A DNA stretch of 7,372 bases from Candidatus Methanoperedentaceae archaeon (GTDB lineage: Archaea > Halobacteriota > Methanosarcinia > Methanosarcinales > Methanoperedenaceae). The notes under the pieces are model-generated. The model saw only the letters and a program-made list of their open reading frames with translations. It was not told where the DNA came from and ran no database searches. Made by a program: the position numbers and the translations under genes. This document shows, piece by piece, positions 1-4,474 of this stretch; within the stretch, counting starts at the first letter, position 1; each line of letters begins with the position of its first letter. The stretch lies in assembly GCA_013331375.1 (NCBI GenBank), contig DUGO01000059.1, positions 2,501 to 9,872 of the forward strand, read 5' to 3'.

Positions 1-63
1 AAGAAGGATTGGTACGGCAAAAAGAACGCCTGCGTGATGTACCTTGAGATTCGGTGCAGGTAA
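1..63 (+). CDS. 3' end of an unidentified protein (partial)
   Basis: Frame 1 is open from the window edge to a TAA at 61-63 and gives 20 residues ending in YLEIRCR. The other two forward frames hit stops within this stretch. The tail is basic and contains two cysteines. It is too short to assign to a family. The next gene has its own TATA-like box 12 bp after the stop, so this fragment is probably the end of a separate upstream transcription unit. It could also be non-coding sequence that happens to be open. Confidence 0.4.
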   Translation, partial: KKDWYGKKNACVMYLEIRCR

Positions 64-74
64 TCATCGGGTAG

Positions 75-82
75 TTATTTAT
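75..82 (+). promoter_or_regulatory. TATA-like box for dph6
   Basis: TTATTTAT lies in an otherwise GC-rich context. Its centre is about 29 bp before the ATG at 108, which is close to the usual 25-27 bp TATA-to-start-site distance in archaea. This predicts a leaderless or nearly leaderless mRNA starting at or just before 108, and argues against the upstream in-frame ATG at 81, which overlaps the box. No Shine-Dalgarno sequence precedes either ATG. Confidence 0.5.
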
Positions 83-107
83 GCAAGCGCTGCAATCCCG
101 CATACCC

Positions 108-782
108 ATGAGGCTCGCGGCACTTGTTTCAGGAGGCAAGGATTCCACCTATGCAATTTACATGGCTCTATCAGAAGGGCACAGCGTTGTCACACTCGTG
201 ACAGTCCGTCCCGAGCGGGATGACTCGTACATGTTCCATTCAGCCAATGCACACATGACTGACCTGTATGCACAGGCATGCGGCATTCCCCTCATTGTCG
301 AGACCTCTTCAGGCGAGAAGGAGGCAGAGCTTCTTGACCTTGAGCGCGCGCTTTCCCGCGTGGGCGCGGATGTTGACGGCGTCGTCACGGGCGCGGTGGC
401 ATCCGAGTACCAGTCGTCGCGCATACGGAAGATATGCGACAGACTCGGGCTCGAAGTCTATTCGCCCCTGTGGAAAAAAGACCCTGCGACCCTGCTTTCC
501 GGGATGGCTGAGCTGTTGGATATTGTAATGGTGCAGGTATCAGCCGCGGGACTGGACGAGTCATGGCTGGGACGCAGGATTGATGCGAAAGCTGTCGCTG
601 ACCTGAAGAGCATCCAGCGCAGGTACAGGATAAGCATCGTAGGCGAGGGCGGGGAATATGAGACGCTCGTGCTTGATGCCCCGTTCTTCAAGCGCAGGAT
701 TCACATCGTAAGCTCAAGGAAAGAATGGACGGGTGACCGCGGGATATTGCGCATCCTTGAAGCCGGGCTTGAGGATAAATGA
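108..782 (+). CDS. dph6: Diphthine--ammonia ligase (Dph6 / ATP-PPase family)
   Basis: This is an adenine-nucleotide alpha-hydrolase-type protein of 224 residues, normal for archaeal Dph6. The family carries out the last, ATP-dependent amidation in diphthamide synthesis on elongation factor 2, in the cytoplasm. The PP-loop SGGKDS is at residues 8-13, directly after a hydrophobic first strand (MRLAALV). The family-typical blocks GAVASEYQ (95-102) and GEGGEYETLVLDAPFF (179-194) are both present. The start at 108 puts the PP-loop at the expected N-terminal distance and fits the TATA box at 75-82; the in-frame ATG at 81 would add nine residues that look unrelated to the family. No diphthamide partner (dph2, dph5) is adjacent. 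The gene is convergent with the DJ-1-like gene, with a 14-bp gap. The family call is firm; the biochemical assignment is by homology. Confidence 0.9.
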   Translation: MRLAALVSGGKDSTYAIYMALSEGHSVVTLVTVRPERDDSYMFHSANAHMTDLYAQACGIPLIVETSSGEKEAELLDLERALSRVGADVDGVVTGAVASEYQSSRIRKICDRLGLEVYSPLWKKDPATLLSGMAELLDIVMVQVSAAGLDESWLGRRIDAKAVADLKSIQRRYRISIVGEGGEYETLVLDAPFFKRRIHIVSSRKEWTGDRGILRILEAGLEDK

Positions 783-796
783 ACATCCGTCGGATA

Positions 797-1327
797 TCAG
801 GATGAGAGCGCACGGATTATGGACTCGGCGAACTCCGCTGCAGCCGAGGGACCGCATGCAGTGATTATACTGCCGTCCCGGACCACGCTTTCACTCCTGA
901 ACATGGCTTTACGCGCCTCGATGTATTTCTCCTGGCTGCGTGTGCCGTCAAGCCACACGGTCGCTCGCTTTCCCTCAAGCAGCCCCGCATTCGCAAGGAT
1001 TTTCGGGGCAAGGCATATGGCTGAAACGACTTTTCCTTTCATGTGCGCATCCCTGGCAAGGGCAAGGAAGCTTGAATTCTCAAACAGCGAATGGGAATCC
1101 ACGCCGCCTCCGCCGACAAACACAACGGCATCAAAGTCAGATGCATTAAGACTCGATACTGCAGCATCCACTTTTACAACCTTCCCCAGCATGCCCTTTG
1201 CTTCCCCGGCTTTGACCGAAGCCACGGTGACCGCCATACCTGCCTTTTCGAACATCTCTTTTGGCACCAGCAGCTCCTCATCCCTAAAATCGCGTGGAGC
1301 AATCACCATGAGAACAGATTTTCCCAT
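797..1327 (-). CDS. DJ-1/PfpI-like (class I glutamine amidotransferase fold) protein
   Basis: The 176-residue protein has the DJ-1/PfpI layout: first strand SVLMVIAP (4-11), the FRDEEL segment carrying the usual acidic residue (E18 by alignment with the PfpI FEDVEL segment), a glycine-rich VFVGGGG turn (69-75) and the nucleophile elbow AICLAP with C105. In PfpI proteases the residue after the cysteine is a catalytic histidine; here it is L106, so a PfpI-type protease triad is not formed. A chaperone, deglycase-like or other hydrolase role is open. The start at 1327 is chosen because AGGAGG lies 10 nt upstream (1338-1343) and the fold begins right there; an ATG at 1369 would add 14 residues that overlap the Shine-Dalgarno. 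It is transcribed away from rnp4 and converges on dph6. The family is secure, the substrate unknown. Confidence 0.87.
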   Translation of the reverse strand: MGKSVLMVIAPRDFRDEELLVPKEMFEKAGMAVTVASVKAGEAKGMLGKVVKVDAAVSSLNASDFDAVVFVGGGGVDSHSLFENSSFLALARDAHMKGKVVSAICLAPKILANAGLLEGKRATVWLDGTRSQEKYIEARKAMFRSESVVRDGSIITACGPSAAAEFAESIIRALSS

Positions 1328-1337
1328 AAAACGTCCG

Positions 1338-1343
1338 CCTCCT
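1338..1343 (-). promoter_or_regulatory. Shine-Dalgarno that fixes the DJ-1-like start
   Basis: On the minus strand this reads AGGAGG, an excellent match to the anti-Shine-Dalgarno, ending 10 nt before the ATG at 1327. It would be internal to the longer reading frame that starts at 1369, so it argues for the shorter protein. This gene therefore uses a leadered mRNA, unlike its divergent neighbour. Confidence 0.7.
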
Positions 1344-1374
1344 GAACGCCAAAACGGATATATCAGCATACAAT

Positions 1375-1382
1375 TTTATAAA
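1375..1382. promoter_or_regulatory. Palindromic TATA box shared by the DJ-1-like gene and rnp4
   Basis: TTTATAAA is self-complementary and is the strongest TATA-like sequence in the spacer between the two divergent genes. In the plus direction its centre is 27.5 bp before the ATG at 1406, fitting a leaderless rnp4 mRNA. In the minus direction a start site about 26 bp away (near 1352) would give a leader of roughly 25 nt containing the AGGAGG at 1338-1343. One box can therefore serve both directions. Spacing and sequence are seen; promoter activity is inferred. Confidence 0.6.
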
Positions 1383-1405
1383 GGCATCGCACGTATATGT
1401 CTCGC

Positions 1406-1708
1406 ATGAGGAAAAGGGATAAGCCGTGGGTGAGGGACATGGTTATGCAGCGCGTGGAGAGGCTGTTCACCCTCGCAGCCGCCGAATTCAGGTTGCATCC
1501 CGGGCTCTGCAACAGGTACGCCCTGCTTGCGAGGAGGCTAAGTATGCGGCACCGTGTGCGGCTTCCCGCAGAGTTCCGCAGGCGCATGTGCAGGCACTGC
1601 GGCAGCTATCTTGTGCACGGCGCCAACACGCGCGTGCGGCTTGCAGGGGCACATGTGACAGTCACCTGCCTTGAATGCGGGGGTCGGATGCGCTATCCGT
1701 ACAGATAA
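1406..1708 (+). CDS. rnp4: RNase P protein component 4 (Rpp21/Rpr2 family)
   Basis: This is the zinc-ribbon protein subunit of archaeal RNase P, which helps the catalytic RNA remove 5' leaders from pre-tRNA. The 100-residue protein is very basic. An N-terminal helical part (about 8-45, with the pattern RVERLFTLAAAEF) is followed by a zinc ribbon with two CxxC pairs: C62/C65 (CRHC) and C88/C91 (CLEC), ending GGRMRYPYR. Length and layout match the Rpr2/Rpp21 family. An in-frame ATG at 1397 adds only MSR; 1406 is preferred because it sits at the leaderless distance from the TATA box at 1375-1382 and no Shine-Dalgarno precedes either. The stop overlaps the next start as TAATG, so the two genes are probably translationally coupled. 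The usual archaeal neighbours (YhbY, S19e) are not here. Confidence 0.88.
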   Translation: MRKRDKPWVRDMVMQRVERLFTLAAAEFRLHPGLCNRYALLARRLSMRHRVRLPAEFRRRMCRHCGSYLVHGANTRVRLAGAHVTVTCLECGGRMRYPYR

Positions 1709-1998
1709 TGAACGGGTCATCGCCAGAGGACAGGCTGCTGACGATAGAGAACGAAGTCTTTCCGTCCCTGTTCGGCGGTCTGCTGTCAAAGGATGACAGG
1801 TGGCTCGACCATCTCCTGAACAACCTGCTTCCTGACCTTGAAAAGAAAGCCCTCGCTCTCGCAGAGGAATGCAGGGAGAGCGGCGAATCGGACGATTCGT
1901 GCAGCGAGGAAAAAATAAAGGAGCTGTTCAGGGACACAAGAGACAAGCTGGGGAAAGAGCATCTCACAAGGGAGCGCCGTGCCCGATTCCCCAGATGA
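1708..1998 (+). CDS. Small acidic hypothetical protein coupled to rnp4
   Basis: I do not recognise this 96-residue protein. Its ATG shares one base with the rnp4 stop (TAATG at 1706-1710), which points to co-transcription and coupled translation. The sequence is strongly charged and mostly helical in appearance: an N-terminal EDRLLTIENEVFPSLFGGLL segment, an amphipathic stretch with WLDHLLNNLLPDLEKKALALAEE (about 32-54), an acidic/serine linker (ESGESDDSCSEE, about 57-68), and a basic C-terminus (RERRARFPR). There is no transmembrane segment and no metal motif; the single linker cysteine and a second one in the helix (EECRES) do not pair as CxxC. The position after an RNase P subunit hints at an RNA-related role, but this is only guilt by association. 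The opposite-strand frame at 1662-1967 is serine-rich low-complexity and is a shadow. Confidence 0.75.
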   Translation: MNGSSPEDRLLTIENEVFPSLFGGLLSKDDRWLDHLLNNLLPDLEKKALALAEECRESGESDDSCSEEKIKELFRDTRDKLGKEHLTRERRARFPR

Positions 1999-2016
1999 AC
2001 GGTATCCTATCGCTAT

Positions 2017-2025
2017 CTATATATG
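2017..2025 (+). promoter_or_regulatory. TATA box for the HTH regulator gene
   Basis: CTATATATG has the form of an archaeal TATA box and lies in the 53-bp AT-rich spacer after the preceding gene. Its centre is about 31 bp before the ATG at 2052, so transcription would start within a few bases of the start codon. No Shine-Dalgarno is visible, which is consistent with a leaderless transcript. Confidence 0.55.
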
Positions 2026-2051
2026 TAAACTCCTGATATAGCATCTATGTC

Positions 2052-3011
2052 ATGCATAAAGAGCTGCTGGTACAGCGGGTAATGGAGATTCTGCTGAGAG
2101 CAGGCTTTGACATGTCCGAGAGGTGCAACGTGCGCCCGAGGAGCTTTGACATAGCGGCGCGCAGGGGCAGGGCTCTTTTGCTTTTGAAGATGCTGTCCAA
2201 CATAGACGGTCTCACGGATTACACATCGTACGAGATGCGCCAGCTTGCCAGCTACCTTACCGGAAGCCCGCTTATCATCGGCGAGAAAACAAGGGACCAT
2301 CCCCTTGAGCCCGGTGTGGTGTATTTCAGGCACGGGATACCCGCAATCGATGTCGAGACCATGAACGATTATTTCGTCCGGGGCAACCCCCCTCTCGTCT
2401 ATGCAGCCCACGGCGGGCTCTACGTCGGGCTTGAGGGAAAGATGCTGCGCGAGGTCAGGATAAAAAGCGCTGTCTCAATAGGCGAGCTTGCATCCCGGCT
2501 CGGGGTCTCAAGGCGCACTGTGAGCAAATACGAAGAGGGCGATATGGACGCATCTGTTGACATCGCTTCAAGGCTTGAGGAGATATTCGACAGCCCGTTT
2601 GTCATTCCGGTCAGGATTTTCGATAACCGGCATTCGGCTGGAAAACCCGCAGAGAGCAGGCATTGCACTGAGCAGGATCCCATTATCAAGATGCTTTCCA
2701 CCATTGGTTTCAACGTGTTTCCGACATCCCAGGCGCCTTTCGACGCGGTGACCGTGGCACCTGACGAGCCATCACAGAAGGGCACGCTGCTCACAGGCAT
2801 CAGCGAATATTCGAGCTCTATGGTGAAACGGGCGAGGCTCATGAGCAGCATCTCTGAGGTGGCTCATACCCAGTCTGTTGTCATTGTTGACGGCAGCAAG
2901 GTCGAATGCATAGAGAAAACCGTGATAGTCGGGAAAGACGAGCTTGAGTCCATGGAGACCCCGGCTGAGTTCATCGGGCTCATACAGGAGAAAAAGAAGG
3001 TAAGCCAATAG
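2052..3011 (+). CDS. Archaeal HTH-type transcriptional regulator (COG1395-like)
   Basis: This 319-residue protein matches the layout of the conserved archaeal 'putative HTH-type transcriptional regulatory protein' family. It has an N-terminal alpha/beta domain (about 1-120), a Cro/C1-type helix-turn-helix (about 139-180: SIGELASRLGVSRRTVSKYEEG then a helix DIASRLEEIF), and a C-terminal domain (about 207-312). The HTH has the classic A-x3-G-x5-V spacing (A147, G151, V157). The N-terminal domain has SFDIAARRGRALLLLK (31-46), reminiscent of the core of restriction-endonuclease-like folds but without a full PD-(D/E)xK set. The C-terminal domain looks like a diverged copy of the N-terminal one (see findings). 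The target operon is not evident. It has its own TATA box and no ligand-binding signature that I can name. The stop directly abuts the stop of the convergent TPR gene. Confidence 0.85.
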   Translation: MHKELLVQRVMEILLRAGFDMSERCNVRPRSFDIAARRGRALLLLKMLSNIDGLTDYTSYEMRQLASYLTGSPLIIGEKTRDHPLEPGVVYFRHGIPAIDVETMNDYFVRGNPPLVYAAHGGLYVGLEGKMLREVRIKSAVSIGELASRLGVSRRTVSKYEEGDMDASVDIASRLEEIFDSPFVIPVRIFDNRHSAGKPAESRHCTEQDPIIKMLSTIGFNVFPTSQAPFDAVTVAPDEPSQKGTLLTGISEYSSSMVKRARLMSSISEVAHTQSVVIVDGSKVECIEKTVIVGKDELESMETPAEFIGLIQEKKKVSQ

Positions 3012-3743
3012 TTATTTTGCCAGGCGCTTCCGGCTTTTCATGGCGTTCTCATGTGCAGGCACGATCTCAAGCGTCCTGTCGTAGCATTTCAGCGCTTCTT
3101 CGCGGTTTCCGAGCTCTTCAAGGGCTTTTCCCTTCTCGAACCATGCATCCGCATCGCGAGGGTCTATACTGAGCACCTTGTCAAAGCAGTCTTTTGCCTC
3201 TTCATGCCGCCTGAGCCTGTTCATGCAGTAGCCCATGTTGTACCATGCGTCCCTGTGCCTCGGGTTATCTGCGAGCACTTTCAGGTAGCAGTCTATGGCA
3301 TCCACGTACCTCCCGAGCGATATCATGGAATAGCCACGTGTGTACCAGATCTCTGTGTCACCTGGATTGTTCCGCAGGACCCTGTCATAGTGCTCGATGG
3401 CTTCTGCGTGCCTTCCGAGATGGCTCAGCGCGAATCCCTTGTTGTACATGGATTTCTCATAGCCGGGATTGATTGAGAGCGCCCTGTCATAGCATTCAAT
3501 GGACTTAGCGAACTCCCCGAGCCTGGCAAGCGAATTGCCCCTGTTGTTCCAGGCTTCGACATTATTAGGATCCGCCTCTATTGCCCTGTCGTAACACGCA
3601 ATCGCCTCATCGTGCTTGTTTAGTGATGCCCAGTAGTTACCTTTCGCGACCCACTCGCTGTCCTGCTGCGCAAGGCGCGTCCCGCACTCGAGGCAGAACT
3701 TTGCATTATCTGGCAGTCGGCTTGCGCATTTCGGGCATATCAT
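3012..3743 (-). CDS. Zinc-ribbon/TPR protein (six TPRs)
   Basis: The 243-residue protein starts with a zinc ribbon, CPKC (C3, C6) and CLEC (C17, C20) separated by the typical NAKFC turn. Six complete 34-residue tetratricopeptide repeats follow at 27-60, 61-94, 95-128, 129-162, 163-196 and 197-230, each with the W/Y, G, A and P consensus positions (for example AWNNRGNSLARLGEF...DPN). A 13-residue basic tail closes it. TPRs form a superhelix for protein-protein contacts; similar zinc-ribbon/TPR proteins are common in methanogens and their partners are mostly unknown. There is no signal peptide, so it is predicted to be cytoplasmic. Its ATG overlaps the stop of the upstream SRPBCC gene as ATGA (3740-3743), so the two form an operon. 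The fold call is firm, the function unknown. Confidence 0.9.
   Translation of the reverse strand: MICPKCASRLPDNAKFCLECGTRLAQQDSEWVAKGNYWASLNKHDEAIACYDRAIEADPNNVEAWNNRGNSLARLGEFAKSIECYDRALSINPGYEKSMYNKGFALSHLGRHAEAIEHYDRVLRNNPGDTEIWYTRGYSMISLGRYVDAIDCYLKVLADNPRHRDAWYNMGYCMNRLRRHEEAKDCFDKVLSIDPRDADAWFEKGKALEELGNREEALKCYDRTLEIVPAHENAMKSRKRLAK
3054..3665 (-). repeat. Tandem 102-bp units encoding six TPRs
   Basis: Six in-frame units of 102 bp each encode the six 34-residue repeats without insertion or deletion. The units have diverged at DNA level, but short runs recur, such as the stretch encoding CYDR in units 1, 2 and 6 (HYDR in unit 3). The exact unit length suggests growth by duplication and makes the segment a place where copy number could vary between strains. 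Confidence 0.65.
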
Positions 3744-4177
3744 GTTGCACTCTCCAGCGTCTCCTTGAGATTTTTAGCATATATCTTTACGTCCCTATCC
3801 AGCTTTTCCTTTATCAACTGACCCATCGAGCGCAGCAAAAAGCTTTTCGGCTCGATTCCAAGCCTGTACGTTATGAGCGTGGAACTCTCACCGTTATCGG
3901 CAAGCTGCATTTCCACAATTATCTTCGCGCCTTCGGTCTGCCCTTCCCATTTTCCGCTCCTTGGCGGGTTGATTTCCACGTTCCTGCTCTTTACTTCAAG
4001 GCGCTTTATGAAAGGTCCGAGCTCAAGGTCCATAATCCAGAGATTCGTATCAGGTCCTGTTATTTCGCAGGATACGCAGCCAGGTATGCAGTGTGTATGG
4101 AGCTTCGGGTCTGCCATAAAATCCCACACCCGCTCAAGCGTGGTGTTGACAACGAACGTTATCGTACCCTCTGGCAT
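3740..4177 (-). CDS. CoxG-like SRPBCC-family protein
   Basis: The 145-residue protein has the SRPBCC (START/Bet v1-like) pattern of the CoxG branch: a first strand with GTITFVVN (4-11), then VWDFMADPKLHTHCIPGC (17-34), close to the CoxG 'VWxxLxDPxxLxxCIPGC' signature, several beta strands, and a long amphipathic C-terminal helix (about 110-143). This fold makes a hydrophobic pocket for lipids or other apolar ligands. In bacteria CoxG is associated with CO dehydrogenase (CoxMSL), but no CO dehydrogenase or molybdenum-cofactor gene is in this window, so that role should not be transferred. Two cysteines (C30, C34) sit at the pocket-entrance motif, plus C37. It is the first gene of an operon with the TPR protein (ATGA overlap). 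A weak GGTG lies 4 nt before the ATG. The family is reasonably sure, the ligand unknown. Confidence 0.82.
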   Translation of the reverse strand: MPEGTITFVVNTTLERVWDFMADPKLHTHCIPGCVSCEITGPDTNLWIMDLELGPFIKRLEVKSRNVEINPPRSGKWEGQTEGAKIIVEMQLADNGESSTLITYRLGIEPKSFLLRSMGQLIKEKLDRDVKIYAKNLKETLESAT

Positions 4178-4224
4178 GATGCACCATATTTTCTATTACG
4201 CTGGCTATCTTTTACCATGCATGG

Positions 4225-4232
4225 ATTATAAA
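4225..4232 (-). promoter_or_regulatory. TATA box for the SRPBCC-TPR operon
   Basis: On the minus strand this reads TTTATAAT, preceded by AAG. A start site about 26 bp downstream would fall near 4202 and give a leader of roughly 25 nt before the ATG at 4177. Sequence and spacing fit; activity is inferred. Confidence 0.5.
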
Positions 4233-4282
4233 CTTGACTGGATGACCTCATATCGGAATCCATCATCATGCCTGGAAAAAAG

Positions 4283-4290
4283 TTTTATCT
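4283..4290 (+). promoter_or_regulatory. Candidate TATA box for the radical SAM gene
   Basis: TTTTATCT is preceded by a run of purines (GGAAAAAAG, 4274-4282) that resembles a BRE element. Transcription would start near 4313, leaving about 134 nt before the ATG at 4447, long for this window. Weaker A/T-rich stretches closer to the gene (near 4344) are less TATA-like. Confidence 0.4.
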
Positions 4291-4336
4291 ATGGGACATA
4301 CATACTAATCTCGCACGTTGCTTGTAAAGGGTTGCG

Positions 4337-4474
4337 ATGGAACATAAAAACGCAGACTTGAGAAGATATGAGACAAACACATTATCCGTGGGATTATTGC
4401 AAATGGATACAGAGATGGCAGCGATAATAGCGGATGGAAGGCATGGATGGCATCTGAAAAAGTACTTCTCGTGA
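4337..4474 (+). CDS. Possible small upstream ORF overlapping the radical SAM start
   Basis: A 45-codon frame begins MEHKNADLRRYETN and ends HLKKYFS, running 28 nt into the radical SAM gene in another frame. AAAGGG lies 5 nt before its ATG, a mediocre ribosome-binding site. Its start is 24 nt after the predicted start site of the promoter at 4283-4290. The sequence has no hydrophobic segment and no recognised motif. It may be a leader peptide, a real small protein or chance; without conservation data I rate it low. Confidence 0.22.
   Translation: MEHKNADLRRYETNTLSVGLLQMDTEMAAIIADGRHGWHLKKYFS

Larger units (their letters stand above)
4178..4446. other. Divergent 269-bp spacer between the SRPBCC operon and the radical SAM gene
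   Basis: This is the longest stretch without a confident gene. It is clearly more AT-rich than the flanking genes. It contains the minus-strand TATA box at 4225-4232, a palindrome CCATGCATGG at 4214-4223 between that box and the SRPBCC start, a plus-strand TATA-like box at 4283-4290, and a possible 45-codon upstream ORF at 4337-4474. I see no tRNA (no GTTCGAATC-type T-arm), no CRISPR-like repeat and no recognisable riboswitch. Confidence 0.6.

Noticed and set aside
819..1409. Open frame of 196 codons on the plus strand opposite the DJ-1-like gene
   Set aside because: It is an antisense shadow. The minus-strand frame has clear DJ-1/PfpI motifs and a Shine-Dalgarno, whereas this translation is Ser/Ala/Pro-rich without recognisable structure.
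2420..2851. Open frame of 143 codons on the minus strand within the HTH regulator
   Set aside because: It is a shadow of the well-supported HTH coding frame; the translation is Ser/Met-rich low-complexity.
3054..3665. CRISPR-like or other non-coding tandem array
   Set aside because: The 102-bp periodicity comes from the TPR codons. Units are diverged and fully coding, with no spacer/repeat alternation.
3740..4177. Carbon monoxide dehydrogenase operon member
   Set aside because: The CoxG signature is present, but no CoxL, CoxM, CoxS or maturation gene is in the window, so only the fold-level name is kept.
4214..4223. Palindrome CCATGCATGG as a regulator operator
   Set aside because: The position, between the TATA box and the SRPBCC start, is suggestive, but it is a single short copy with no second instance near the other promoters, so it may be chance.
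3581..4231. Open frame of 216 codons on the plus strand across the SRPBCC and TPR genes
   Set aside because: It runs antisense to two genes with strong family motifs and spans their junction. The translation has no domain pattern and no promoter or ribosome-binding site is evident.
3873..4361. Open frame of 162 codons on the plus strand reaching into the divergent spacer
   Set aside because: It is antisense to the SRPBCC gene and its spacer part passes through the TATA boxes. Composition looks random.
4310..4446. Cobalamin riboswitch in the leader of the B12 radical SAM gene
   Set aside because: I looked for a B12-box-like conserved element and paired stems and found only short 4-5 bp stems. 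Cobalamin riboswitches are also rare in archaea.
4178..4446. tRNA or other structured RNA gene in the spacer
   Set aside because: There is no GTTCGAATC-type T-arm, no CCA end and no cloverleaf pairing by eye. TCGGAATCC at 4254-4262 resembles part of a T-arm but has no matching stem.
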